Positions 12,832 to 25,124 of a stretch of 64,000 bases of DNA are shown here, piece after piece; positions within the stretch are counted from its first letter, which is position 1, and every line of letters starts with the position of its first letter. The stretch spans positions 1,550,001 to 1,614,000 of the forward strand of contig JAGTJL010000013.1 of the NCBI GenBank assembly GCA_020746875.1. The letters are read 5' to 3'. The notes beneath the pieces are model-generated. The model searched no databases and was not told the origin of the DNA. It saw nothing but the letters and a program-made list of their open reading frames with translations. A program made the position numbers and the translations under genes. This DNA is from Rhexocercosporidium sp. MPI-PUGE-AT-0058. Taxonomy: Eukaryota; Ascomycota; Leotiomycetes; Helotiales.

Positions 12832-12969
12832 GCGAAATCGATGCCGTATTTTGAAGCGACACCTAGGAGGGAGGATGAGGTAGAAAGGTTACTGGGAGAT
12901 TTGTCTCTTTCGGCGCCATCTACATTTTCCCGTGGGGGTTTGATAGATGAGCCGCCCAGCGCTAGCTAA
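12832..12969 (+). other. In-frame coding-like extension after the NLR stop codon
   Basis: Directly after the TAG at 12829-12831 the same frame stays open for 45 sense codons to a TAA at 12967-12969. The translation is protein-like, with a charged REDEVERLLGDLSL segment and a Pro/Ser-rich end. It could be the remainder of the gene behind a recent nonsense change or base-call error, a readthrough product, or chance. Confidence 0.4.
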
Positions 12970-13648
12970 ACCTAACACGCAATGAAATTATTTCATGTCC
13001 CACATTCCTGTTAATCGAAAGGTCAATGGCTCTATCGGAACAATATGTGTGCAGTCCCGGCCAGAAAACGAAACCCAGATTCCCAGTAACATGGCTCACA
13101 GAAGACGAACCATGAAATTCTCCAAATTTGTAACTTCATCCCAGCATCGTACGATACTATCGAGGATAGGATAGCTGGAGGATCATATTCCATCCCATTG
13201 CCTTACATAGAGATTCAGGCCATAATTCTCATTACAAGGCATTTCCCCTAGCGTTGCGTAACATATCCTTATCGACAACTTACAAGTCAAATCATCTCAT
13301 TATCAGCAACCTATAGATTCGCTCCTTCAAAATCTCATTTAAAGACTTACCCTAGGTGTCGTTCCGTCACTGGACGATTCAACTTCCTGGGTATTGCCTG
13401 GAGATACTGAGAGGTGTTTAGTTGACAGTGGAAGTAAGAAGAGAGAAGAGAAGATAATATGAAAAGAAAGGACTTCAACACATGCGCAACAAGTCATAAT
13501 AATGTGACTCATAGCTACTTCACCAGACATTTTTAGATAGCAAATAAGTGGACATCGCCTGAACACTTTTTCCCCATCCACCTCTTGGCGAGGTCCATCT
13601 TCTCTCGCTGTCTTTCTCGTTCAAGCAAAAATAAAAACCTCGAAAATC
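12970..13648. other. Intergenic between convergent NLR and NCS1 permease genes
   Basis: About 680 bases of AT-richer sequence that would carry the 3' ends of both genes. No ORF or repeat that I can support. Confidence 0.5.
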
Positions 13649-15676
13649 TCACATCTTCGCCACCGCACTCTTCTCAGCCATGTGTTTCTCATGCTGACTC
13701 GTATGCCAATCCGTCCCAATATCAACCGCATCCACGTTTCCAAAATCCTTCTTACCATGCCTCTCCCCCTCCCCACTCATATCTCCAGCTCTTACACTCT
13801 CCACATCACTAACGACAGTCTCCGCCCCATAAACCGTTCTTTCCACCAGACTATTCTTCTGCGGAAAAGCCAAGCTCATAGAAGCATATACGACAATACT
13901 AACCACAAACCCAAACAGCCAATCGAATGTAAACAGGTTCTTCGCGCCCGCCGAGATAACCACATGCTCTGGATTGATACTGCGCGCGAGTCCCGGCATA
14001 TTAGGCCCGACGGAGACGAGCATCGTGACGAGGGCAATCCAGTTCGTGCCGTATCGGTAACTGTACCTTCCGCGAGGATCGTAGAGCGCTGGGACGTCGA
14101 TGTGTTGTCGCCTCACGAGCCAATAATCAGAACACATGATCCCGGCAATAGGAGCGAGGAAGACGGCGTATCCGCCCATGAAAGCCAGTAATGTCTGAGC
14201 CGACGAGAGAATCTTCCACGGCACAAGTACCCACCCACCAATAATAGCAGCGATGACACAGCCGCGCTCGATGTTCACCCATTTCGGGAAGAGGACTGTG
14301 AGGTCGTTGGCGGCGGAGATGGAGTTCGCGGTGATGTTCGTCCCGACCTGAGCGATGTACCAGCTCGTTGCCGCGAAGAAAGCAGCTGCCCTGCCCCCTG
14401 ATCCGTTCACGAGCCATTTCTCAATGATCTCAAGAGGGTTCCAGATTAATTCACCGTAAATCACGCCTGTGGCCGAAGTGGTCACTATGCCTATCACAGC
14501 ACAGAGCGTGAGTATGATAGGCAGCACAGGGAGTTGCACCCACTGGCCCTTGCTGGAGCGAGCGTAGCGGGAGAAATCTGGGATGTTACATGCGAGGGTG
14601 GACCAAGAACCAGTTACGGATGACATGCAGGAGAGGAAGAGATATGCTTTTGTGCTGCCGGAGACGGTTGCTTTCGCGGCGAATAAGTCACCTGAGCCGC
14701 CAGCTTTGCCGACGCACCATCCCATTGTTGCGAGTGCGGTTATGGGGGCGGCGATGAGCTTGGTGATGAAGAGGTAGCGGAGTCTAGTGGGTGGGATAAG
14801 GAGGAGTGGGAGTTGGATGATCCAGAAGAGGAAGTAGCTAGATCAACAGTCAGATATCCGTGTAACACAAAACACCACAATCTAATTCTCAAACGGGTAT
14901 GAACTTAATCTTACCTGATCATTCCCTTTGTAGTAATACCCTGACTCTCCGGTATGGTATTCTTGATATTCGCATACGAAGGCCAGATAGCCTCAATCAT
15001 GATCGTTATACACTGTGCTCCACTCGCCCCTTGTATACCAAACCAGAACATCGCGAGGATGGCTCGAGAGACGATAGCGAAGTAAGCAAAGTAGTACCCG
15101 AAAGAAGCTCGGATCGCAACCGAGAATGGGATGTGTAGTTTGGCCCCAATAGCTCCATTCAGGACCATGGGTATTGCGATACAGGTAGTTCCGACTACGA
15201 TCTATGAGGGAGTCAGTACGGCACGGTTCATATTGGATGTTGACATGTCAAGCGAGGTCGAGATTACCCCCACTTTGGCCACGATGATGCCTCGCTCGCA
15301 TCTCATCGCTCAACGCGACCAAACCATTGAATATAAAGGAGAGCCAACATAACGAACAGGATATGAAGACTACGCAGAAGAAGATAGAACTCACAGCAGG
15401 AATAGCCTCCCTCCAACTCAACCCCACCGCCAAAATCGAACTCGCTGTCTGCCATGTCGCCAGATTAATCGCATCCGTCGCCCAGTACGCCATCCACGTC
15501 CAGATGGTCCACGTCTGGTTCTCGATCTTCACGGGATCCATATCCTCGTTCGTCCAGACATATTCGGGCGCGAGAGTCGATTTCTGCTTCGGCAGCTTCC
15601 AGGACGATACGTGCGTTAGTCGCGAGCGGAGTTGAGATCCTGTGGGGATGTAGCGCATGCTTGTTAGGGGCTTCAT
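13649..15676 (-). CDS. NCS1-family nucleobase/allantoin-type permease
   Basis: Exons 15676-15395, 15201-14915 and 14837-13649 join in phase. The N-terminal motif (VWTNEDMDPVKIENQTW, then a first helix with YWATDAINLATWQTASSI and GLSWREA) is the NCS1 signature around TM1, the region that forms the substrate and cation site. GIQGASGAQCITIMIEAIWPS matches the TM3 region, and the C-terminal half (NITANSISAANDLTVLFPKWVNIERG, GIMCSDYWLVRR) is typical of the Fur subfamily, which imports uracil, allantoin or uridine with protons at the plasma membrane. Which substrate this one takes cannot be told. About 12 hydrophobic segments are visible, with a polar cytoplasmic tail rich in Glu, Lys and His. Intron 1 is 193 nt, longer than the others in the window. 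Confidence 0.9.
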
Positions 15677-16952
15677 CGTGACTTGATGTATGGGGCATCA
15701 AGTTCTTGATGATAGGAGAGGGGGAATTGCTTCTCGATTGTAAGAGCAAAGTTAAATTCTTGGAGGGAGGAAAAGAGAGAGGAGTTAGAAAGGCAGCAGG
15801 GGAGAGCTACCTACATATACAAACACCAAGTAGAGGCAACCTTATGTCCTGTACAGTACGAGTAAGTCAAAAGAAAGATAAGAGCTGAAGCTCCCATCCA
15901 TCGTGCATCACATCCCCATCGCTATCCTAGCAGACTGGGATTGATCCTGGAGAACGGCAAGCCCCTCCTCGGTGCGGTACTACCCTGCAATGTGGTGCAG
16001 TACATGCCGTTCTGTTGTGTAACCAAGAACTCAAGCAGATACGAAGGGCAGTGGCTGATAGGATGGGAGGAAAACCTAAAAGATGTGATCATGCATGAAT
16101 GGATACGGGGAATCTTCGCTTCTGATCCCTTCTGAAACTAAAGTTATATCGAGAGTGGAGAGATGGAATGGTCTGCACTACTCCGCTCTGCGACCACACC
16201 CCATTCCCAGCCCCGCAGGCGGCCACCGCTGGCATCTCCCGCTCAAGCTTTATTAGAAAATATTAAGGTCGGCCTGGACCGCGGCATAGCATGGGGTAGC
16301 TTAGGCCACTTTAAGAAATCTCAGTGAGAGCTCATCCACATCAAAGTTTAGCACAAAATAAGTGAGGAGAGCAGGGAGAGGGAAATAAACAGAAGCGGGC
16401 CGCTGCAGGCGAGATCCGTTTCCGATTGGTCCACTTGCAATGATTTGTGGAGCAGGAAAGGACATCTGACTTTCCACTTCCTGTGGAGTGACAACGACTG
16501 GGATGACTAAAAAAGTTTAATTGGCCTACACCTATCTGTAAGCATGTACATACGGAGGTGTGTGGATGTGATATAATAAGATCTAAGACATAGCCTATGA
16601 TACTTCGAACTCTTGACTCGAATGTATCCATATATCAAGATATATCTATCATATTTCAAAACATCGTGTTATTTACAGGAGCAGCCCGTCCATCCTCATA
16701 GATTTGATCGTCGTTTAAGTTATTCTCCATGAGCTCATGTTTATTGATAATAGAATTTGATAGTAGTATACCCCAAGGACCGAGAATCGCGAATCGAGAA
16801 TCGAGAGGACCCTCATGCAGACATGCATGGAGCTCACACTTAAGCTGCCAAAAAATGAAGGAGGGAGGAGAAGAACAAGAAAAAGGATAAGTACTAGGTG
16901 CTGTAGAAGGCGAAGAGTTAAGTTAGATATCTGGTGGAGGTGGCGGGCTGTG
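15677..16952. other. Intergenic, NCS1 permease promoter side
   Basis: About 1.3 kb without a supportable gene. There is a small direct repeat cluster near 16780-16806 (variants of GAATCGAGA). Otherwise I see nothing I can name. Confidence 0.45.
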
Positions 16953-17501
16953 AAGATATATTTTGGCCACAGCTAAATGGCCATGCGCTAAGCAAGCGAG
17001 CCTAAAATGAAGAGTGCATTTATCACCACCAAAAGTTGTATGGATAACTATGTATAATGCATAATAGGCACTTATGCCAACTCATTAAATCACAGACAAA
17101 TAATGCACGGAATAGTTTCGTGTCTTGTTACTTTAAAGCATAGCCGTGGGCTTTTGCATGCGCCTGGCAAGCAGCAAAACCAGTAGCGGCGTCAGTGTAA
17201 TTTGCTGCAGGGGGGGCAGGGCCACAAGATCCAGGAATAGAAGCCATAATAGTAGTAGAAGTGGTGGTGGTGGCAATACGTTGAAGTGTTTCCTCAAGTC
17301 GTCTGAATAGCTTCAATTTTTCGTTCTGGGAACTACTTACGTAATTATAAAATTCATAATCTACATAAGAGGCCCTTGCCACGCAGTATAAATTAGTATA
17401 GCACGGCAAGGTCGATAGATGACACTCGCCAAGTCTATAAATTCTTAGCGCATGGCCATTTAGCAATTTCCGCATGGCCATTTAGATGTGGCCTATATCT
17501 T
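16953..17501. mobile_element. Candidate MITE-like or foldback element with terminal inverted repeats
   Basis: Bases 16953-16991 (AAGATATA....GGCCACAGCTAAATGGCCATGCGCTAAG) read as an imperfect inverted copy of 17444-17501. The shared core is GGCCACA/T-CTAAATGGCCATGCG, with AAGATATA outside it on both ends. The right end carries the 15-mer CGCATGGCCATTTAG twice (17449-17463 and 17471-17485), so its arm is longer by 22 bases. A 117-codon ORF (17481-17128, reverse) starts in the right repeat but has no recognisable domain. No transposase is present and I cannot fix a target-site duplication. Length (~550 bp) and structure fit a non-autonomous DNA element, but the copy number elsewhere is unknown. 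Confidence 0.55.
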
Positions 17502-17877
17502 ATGGTCAGTTGTCAAATAAGGCTCATGAAAAGGGAAAAGTGGAAAGGATGGGAGTAGGAAAGGAGAGGAAGGAGGAAGAAGGGGAAATGAATGGTACGA
17601 TGGCATGGCAAGGGATGTATTAGAAATGATATTTGTCGTACTGAGATCTGGGAATCAAAGATCAGGAAATGGGAAAGAGATGCTGTTGCATGCTCCAAAA
17701 TCAGATCGAGAAATGCACAAAGCAACCAAATGCTCAATTCGCTGTTATACATCTAAACCACCTTCGCTATCTCACCTCCGCCATCCCACCAAAGCTTGAC
17801 GCATCCGGCACCTGGCGGTATAAAATTACAATCCCCCCATTGATTCACTTCCATTCGATCCACTGGCATCCATTCAT
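17502..17877. other. Intergenic downstream of RPN2
   Basis: Purine-rich on the + strand around 17525-17590 (GGAAAGG/GGAGG runs). No gene seen; the right part is probably the RPN2 3' UTR. Confidence 0.4.
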
Positions 17878-20800
17878 CTACAACTCATCCTCATTATCAG
17901 TGAAGTACTCAAAGTCCCTCGGGACCTCAGCCTCCTCAGCACCCTCCTCGTCCTCGTCAACAGCAGTGAGGACGCCCGCAGCAGCCGCGGCCCCAGATGC
18001 TTCACCTGCAGCGTCTGCTTGACGGCGGAGGTTGAAGGACTCGGTGCGCATGTCTTCCAGGGTGGTTGGTGCAGCAGCTTTCTCGATCGTGGCTTTCTTG
18101 AGCTTTTCTTCGATGAGGACAACCTCCTCGTCGGGCTTGGTGTCGATCATTAGGATTACGCCTCCAGTTGGCTGAGTCTGTTAGCATTTTGACGTCATTA
18201 GTGGATGGGAATCTTTACCTTCTTGACTGGCTTGTAACGGCTGGCTGGGAAACTGATGAACTTGAGCTGGGCTGGAAGGACCCGGGACATGTTCTGCAAC
18301 TCATAGCCGACCTTCTCCTTCTCAAGCTTCTTCTTGGCAATCTCAGCTGGGGATGCATCTTTCTCGTCTTCCTTCTTCTCCTCTGGCTTGCCATCCTTAT
18401 CCTTGGTCTCCTCATCTACGTCCATCTTGTCGCCAGTAGGCGCGGTGATCTTGGGTGTAGTTGGGGTCTGATCGATATCCATACTCTCCCGACGTTGAGC
18501 ACGCTCCTTCTTCTGGGCACGTCTCTTTGCTTGCGCCGTGGTAGAAAGAACAGCGGTAGCGATAAGAGTAGGTGCCTCATCAGTCTTGACTTCTTGTTCA
18601 GGTGGGTAATCGAACAAGCTTGGCCGTGTCGCGCTGTGGAATTCAAAGGCTGGCATGTCGAGATTGTCATTGAGTCCAATCATGGATGTTGGAGTGAAGC
18701 TCAAAGACAAGAAGTGGGTGAACGGGAACCAGTACCAGTATTGGGTGAAGACGGCCATACCAACAATACCAGCCATGTTGAGGTTTCCGGTTTGAGTTTG
18801 TAACCCAATTGTGCAGTTACGTCCACCAGCATCAATGATACCCAAAGCCAATGCACAACCAAATTTAGTCATAGCATCCTCGTGACGGTCACCAACAATC
18901 TTCTTCAGAGTCTTGCGGATCTCGGCGACCTTGGGGTTCATAACCTCGTTCTGCTGGACCATAATCATGGCGAGCGAAATCAGAGCACCTTGGCGGACAA
19001 AGTCTGTTGGGTCCTTCACCATAGGCTCAAGAAGATCAATTGCTTCAGCAAGACCAGTCCCTGCGCAAGAGATGCCCAAAGCCATAGCAGCACCATAACG
19101 GACATGGGGGTTGTAGGATTCCGACAAGAGCTCGACCATACGGGGAACACTGCCAGGCTTACGGAAGAGGATGAATCCCAAACTCATGACTGCAATACGC
19201 CGGACATCATCGTTGACATCGCTGACTGCAACGTGCAGAAGCTTTCGGACTGCCTTGTTGCTTCCAGTACCGCAGTAGGCCAGAGCAACGGTCATGATAC
19301 CACCATATCTGAGGGTTGGATCGGGGTCGTTCAATAGACCCTCAATCAGCTCATCAGCGCCTTCCTGTCGGCCATACATGATAAGAGCCATTCCGAGAGC
19401 GAGACCACGGACAATCTTCTCATGCTGGGTATCGTGTGCATAGGCGATCATATCTTCCAATGCCTTGATGTTGCCGGTACCCAACATAATGAGACCCATT
19501 GCGAGACCAACAGCTTCACCATTGAGAGCAGAGTCGGTGTAGAGGACGTTCTTGAGACTGTCATAAATCTCATCAGATCCAGTAGCCATGCCTGCAATAC
19601 CTAGACCCAAAGCACCACCATGTTGAATGACTTCCTCAGTGGCCTCTGTAAATTGCTTCTTCAGGTAATCGAGAGCCTCGGTTCCGTGGTTTGCGTAAAT
19701 GAGTCCATAGGCGTAAAGAGCACCACCTTGGCTGAAAATCGACCCACCAATTGCGTTGGTGCGTGGTAGATACGGCTCGAGAAGCTTTCTACATTGCGAC
19801 AAGTTTCCACGGTGGATAACACCCAAAGCTGCTGTTGCTGAGAATTTTGACCAATTGACTGCCTTTCCAAGCCACTCCAAGTTGTCACGGAAGAACTTGT
19901 CATTGGTTGTACCCTGGTTCATGAATGCATTGCAGAAGGTGACTGCAGTGTGGAAAATCGAATTTCGGCCCTCCAAGCTGTCTCGAACTTTGTTGAGAAT
20001 GCTCAAGTCGGTATGGTTGTTTCGGTAGAGGAATTCGAGGTTCAGTCTGATGGTCTCGCTACCATCCAAAATTGTGCGTATCCGATTGTATGTTTCGTAC
20101 TCCTTGTCAGAGGTAGTATCGGAGTCTGGAGCCGGGGCGCCTGCGCGGTCATTCAGTTCTCCTAGAAGTTGGTCGGATTCGGTAGCTAGTAATGTCAGCT
20201 TGGACCTAGGGTTGAGGAAACGCTCAACTTACGATTTTCACTCTCCGGAGCCGGCCGTTCGGGAAGTGACTTGATGACCTTGGCTAGGAATTCTTGTGTT
20301 CCATTGTCATACAAGTCAAAGGCGATTTGGTATGCAACTACGGTCGAAGTTTGGTCATCAAGTGCCTTTAAAGTCAGCCACTGCATATAGTTCCATCTGG
20401 CAAGATACTTACCACCAACTTCTTCAGCATCGAGGATACCTCCTCATCCTGGTCCAAGTAGACAGCACATTTGGCAATTGAGAAATAGTCAGGCGTAGGG
20501 ATGTCGCTCAGTAGATCTAGGATCAACTTCAAAATCTCCGTCCGCAAGCTTCGCTCTTGCACAACGCCCATGCAGATATCCAGAACATATTCCATCAGCT
20601 CTTCCGTTGGGCCTGGAGTTCCATCCACCTGCTTTCCCCGCGACTTCTTCTCATCATCACTTGCGCGCTTGATCACTCGGCCCAAGACTTCCAAATTCTG
20701 GGCTTCCACAGCTATTCCGACCACTTGTCTGTATCTCCCATCACGCATGCAGCTTTCGAATAATCTTTCGATGACCCTTTGTAGCGCAGCTTGTGTTTGG

Positions 20801-21444
20801 CGATCTGGGACGAAGTCGGCCCCATCTGGCCCAGAAGGCTCTAACAGGTTTTCGGTCGGGGCTCGTGAAAGAAGGGATTTCGAAGGCAGAGTGGCCTGAG
20901 AAAATGGGGTAGTTGGCGAGGTAAGACCGGCAGCAGATGGATCGTTTCCCCCAGCTGCAAAAGAGGTTGCAAGGTTTGGCAGGGGTCCAGACTTCGTGGA
21001 GGTTTGGGGAGCAGCGTGCTTCGCAGCGGTTATGCTGATGTAGGTTTCCACACATCTCGAGATGATCTCGTCCTCGAACTCGCCCTCGTTATCCAGCTTG
21101 AACAGATCGCCCGCCCCAAGAGCAAATGTCATGCTCTCATTGTAGGATTGCAGATGATAGTAGACCTTTGCCAGGACCAAAGATGCCAGTTGTCGTTCGG
21201 GGAAGGATTCGTCTTCGTAGAGGGCCTCACTGCAGGGGCGAGTCAGTGCGGCTCCAACCAAACAAACAGCTTTCAGGAAACCCATCGCAGGGAATGATAC
21301 TCACATTTGGCCGATAGACCCTGCTACCTCTGTCCAGAGAGTATCGATATCATCATTCAAGGTCTGCAGCGCGAAGACCTTGAGCTCGGGCTCCTCATCG
21401 GACAGAAAGCCCAAGACACCGGACGCTGAGGTCAAGCCGGGCAT
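17878..21444 (-). CDS. rpn2: 26S proteasome regulatory subunit Rpn2
   Basis: Exons 21444-21305, 21229-20413, 20365-20233, 20185-18219 and 18171-17878 give exactly 1117 codons, close to the size of fungal Rpn2. This subunit is the large PC-repeat scaffold at the base of the 19S particle, which docks Rpn13 and other factors. Proteasome/cyclosome repeats are plain in exon 4, each ~35 residues with Gly/Ala-rich helices: GGALYAYGLIYAN, GGALGLGIAGMATGS, GEAVGLAMGLIMLGTGN, RGLALGMALIMYG, YGGIMTVALAYCGTGS, YGAAMALGISCAGTG. A long charged Lys/Glu insert follows (about residues 890-960), then a C-terminal segment and an acidic tail (YFTDNEDEL). It is divergent from the capping triphosphatase gene. I looked for a PACE (Rpn4) box upstream and found none. 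Confidence 0.96.
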
Positions 21445-22702
21445 GGTGCGAAGGGTATTCTGAAGATGGAATACTGCAAGGGAGGGGACTCTCTGTTGAT
21501 GGGAGATGCGCCGAGATCGAGGGTTGAGGTGGTGGGTGGATGATGAGGTTGTTTGGAGAAGGAAAGAGATAGATAGATGAAGCAGCTTGAAGTTCGTTGG
21601 GTGTTGATTTCATGAGCACGACCACGAGCACGACCACGACTCAGCAGCGGCAACGACCGAGCTTCTTCTCCCAGGCACAGCTCGTCTTCGTCACGTCGCT
21701 TACCTAATTTAAAAGACTTGGCGCCCCAGGGATTGGACTAATCTCATTTGAGCATGGCTTCTTTTCTGTTTTGGCTGTAGTGCCTGGATGCCTCAGGCTT
21801 CCAACTCTGCCACTCGAGAACGGTCAGACTTTTTGGTTTGTTTGGTTGGCCTCATCCCCATCGAATAGGAGGGAAGGAAGCGTTGTGACCGACCGTCCGG
21901 ATGTTTTTCTTTTGCCAAATGAAGACCGACATGTTTGTTGTATAGCTTCAATTCGGGAATCTTACAGCCATGCACGGCATAACACGGCGCATGCCAATTC
22001 CATTCCTCACGTGTCTTCTTCTTGGGGTCTATTATCTATCAACCCATCCATCCATCCATCCTGGTCTAGTCGGCGGCCTGGGTACAGTAGCTGCCTACAT
22101 AGGAGGTAGGTACATATCATTTTAATTAGGAGCTGCAGGAGGTGCAAGAGGTGCAGCGTAGGTGGTCGTTCGGTCGCTGCCAAGATAAAATGAAATAAAA
22201 TAAAATAAAGTGTATGGGAGGTTCGTTCTGTAGTAGGATTCGGTTTATCATAAACCACGAACAACATCTCCCCCGACCGTGAGCCGCCCCTCTGCCCGTG
22301 ATTCCTCTCCCACATCACTTCACATCACATCACATCGAAGTCGCCTCCAAGTCCTCGCAGTCTCTACCAATTCCTACGACAATCTCCTCCGACCTCTGCG
22401 ACAGCTTCTCTCGTGCCCGCCATCCCCCCGCTGCTCACTCTCCCTCTCTGTCTATCTGGTCGTGTGTCTGTCGGTCGTGTCCTGGATCCTTTGTCTCGAA
22501 CCCCCGTTTGCGCTTTGCGCCAGCAACAGAATCGCATCCTTCGAAGCCCGCCACCTTGGACTGCACTGGATCGCGGTTAACATCAGATGAACGCCGTGCC
22601 GACGAGTATCTCGACTCTTCACATAGCCTGGCCAGAGGCAGGTAGGGCGCGCTTGGTTGGCTGTGGCCGGTTGGGTCAATTGCTGGAGGCCGAATCGCAA
22701 AC
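21445..22702. promoter_or_regulatory. Shared divergent promoter region of RPN2 and CET1
   Basis: 1258 bases separate the two start codons. The region holds a GAGCACGACCAC direct repeat (about 21611-21640), a CATC run at 22040-22062, an AAAAT repeat at about 22188-22207, and a C/T-rich leader (22280-22460) before the CET1 start. It also has a CACGTG at about 22009. No PACE element was found. Confidence 0.5.
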
Positions 22703-25124
22703 ATGGACCTCCGCTCAATCATCAACACAGATGGCGGCGACCCTTCGAAGCAAGCTGCTCCCGCACCTGTGACGCCGGTACAAACACATCCTCAGCAGAG
22801 CTTTCGAGAGTATAGTCACCCTCCACAAGCCTCGCCGGGCAAACACCCATCACAGGACTACGGCCCACCCCCCAGTGCCGGTGGATCAGGATCGTATGCC
22901 TCACCGACGCAATATCAACAGACCTACCAGGGACGACCTCCTCAACCGCCGCCCATTCAAGCTCCACCTCACAATGACTTGCGATCCCCTGCCAGGTCCT
23001 TTTCTGCGCAGTCTCCGTATCAGCAAACACCGTCATCCACGAGTAGCCAGTACCCTTTCCCTCAGTCTCATCAAACTCCCCAGAGCCCTGCTCAGCACCA
23101 TCCCTATCCTCCTCACCTCCAACAAAGAGACAGTTACTCGCAGCCGAATCAATCTCCACGCCTTCACCACCAGAACTCCTTCACTCAACCCTCTCCTACA
23201 CCGCAGACTCCTCCCGTCGGTATACCAGGTGCTCCCCATCCATATCTTCAACAGCACCACCAGCAACAGCCACAACAACCTCCGAACCAGCACCAAAGAT
23301 CTGTCTCGTCCCACTCATCGACGCCGACATCTGCCAATAGCCAGCATCAACAGCACTTTGGTCAATTCCAGCAGGATAGCCCCGTTTCTGCAAACCCGTA
23401 TCCGTCGTCTCAAATCCCCCAACATCACCGTCAGTCATCCCAGCAGTCTCAACCTGGAACGCCCCTCGGCCCTCCTGTAATTCAAAGACAATCTTCTGGA
23501 GCTTTCCCTCAACCTTCGAGTCCATATTCACAACGAAGCATCCCTCCCCAACCCTTTCCACAATACCCACAAACCTCACCTAAACCTCCTGCCCCCCCTT
23601 CGACACCGAGACAACCAAGTACTCCCAGCGGCTACGATTCCCAAAGAACTTCCATTAGTGAACAACAACAAAGAAGGTCACAAAGTGAAAGGGAGAGAAG
23701 TGTTAGCGTGAGTCCAAAGACTCGTCTGCCGAGCCAACCAAGAGGGGAAATCACAACTCCACAATCCGAAAAGGACTACAACTTGGGCAAGAGAAAGATG
23801 GATGATCGGGAGGTATCCGTTGAAGAACCGCGGCGTATGGACTCTATGGATACTCGACCTCAAGTCAATGGGAATCATCGCATTACTTCTACATCACCAC
23901 AGCAGCCTGCGAAGAAAAGAATACGGTACACAGAACCTCCGATTTGGGCACAGAGCATCCGAAACAAAGGTGTTCTTGCAGGTCGCGGGCCAGCCAAAAT
24001 GAATGGAAAGCAATCTTTAGCAGTACAACCAGTTCATGCACCTCCAGCCCAGCCAGAGACAAATGGGAATCCACCAGCTGGTCGACCTGCTCCCTCGATA
24101 GATGGAAAGATTAATCCTTCAGTGCTATTGGGAAAATGGGAAGAGTGTATCACTGGTACCAAACCTGTGGAACAGATGACAAAGGTCGTCGCAGACTTCC
24201 TCTACCTAAATGTGGTATCCCGCAGTGATCTAGGAGAGTTGGCTAGCAGAGGTGTGGAAATTGAGATTGAAGCCAAACTGGGACATATTGTCGACAAGGA
24301 GACCAATGAACGGTACCGCATACCAGTCAAGACCGAATGCGTTCTGATGGAGAATTCGCGTGTTGGGTTCCAGAGTTCAATGACAGAGGTATGATAGAAA
24401 TTCTCTCAGTCTTGTACATTTGCTGACTTTACTTTAGGGCCAACATCGCTTTCTAAACGATTTCTTAAACGCCCAAGTTCGGCAAGCGCATCCAAATAAT
24501 CAGGAGGCAATTGCCAAGAATCGAGTCGAGATCAAGTACAAGCATTCCAGAGAAGCCGATAGTTTCTACACTCTCCCACCATCAATGCATGGTATAATCC
24601 CACCTGCTCTCCGAGAGAAACTAAACCCCCGACATGGCGTCAAAGTTCGCATCACCCACGATCAAAAGACCGGAGAACCACTGGCCAAGATCATCAAAGC
24701 TCGTATTATTGACCTCGACATCTATAGTCCCATGACACCTTTGGACTGTAGAATTAGCATCAATTTCGAAATGCGTTTTGATGGCGATGTTCAAGAACTT
24801 GGGGAGAAATCTTCTTCCGACCGTAACAAGGATCGCTTGAGTTATACCCAGTCGATGTACCAGATTGACTTGACCCAGGTTACTCAACAGAGTACAGTCA
24901 ACGTAAGCATCCACTTAGAATGAGTAGAAGAACCTCGCACTAATGCATAATAGGGCGCAATCCAAAACACTAAAGAGCACGAACTCGAGATCGAACTGTT
25001 GACAGCAGCAGTCAGAGACCAGGGACAGAAAGCAGCAGCCGGCGAGCCCAACGAGTATTTATCCCTCGTCGAGGGTTTCCTAGATAATATGCGCCTTCTG
25101 TCCAGAGCCACTCCTCCATCATAA
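22703..25124 (+). CDS. cet1: mRNA-capping enzyme RNA 5'-triphosphatase (Cet1-like)
   Basis: Exons 22703-24388, 24438-24902 and 24954-25124 give exactly 774 codons. The first ~400 residues are a Gln/Pro/Ser-rich low-complexity region. The C-terminal ~300 residues form the triphosphate-tunnel metalloenzyme fold: VEIEIEAKLG near residue 518 supplies the ExExK metal and phosphate ligands of the first strand, and RISINFEMRFDG is the later strand. KYKHSREADSFYTLP and GVKVRITHDQKTGE are further conserved strands. Known members remove the gamma phosphate of nascent RNA and work with a guanylyltransferase on RNA polymerase II. The start Met gives MDLRSIINTDGG, a common beginning for this fungal family. 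The long disordered N-terminus is usual in filamentous fungi. Confidence 0.93.

Noticed and set aside
17128..17481. 117-codon reverse ORF inside the inverted-repeat element
   Set aside because: It starts inside the terminal repeat, has no recognisable domain, and no transposase motif. Kept only as a note under the element.
18168..18803. 211-codon + strand ORF opposite RPN2
   Set aside because: Leu-rich antisense shadow of the Lys/Glu-rich RPN2 insert.
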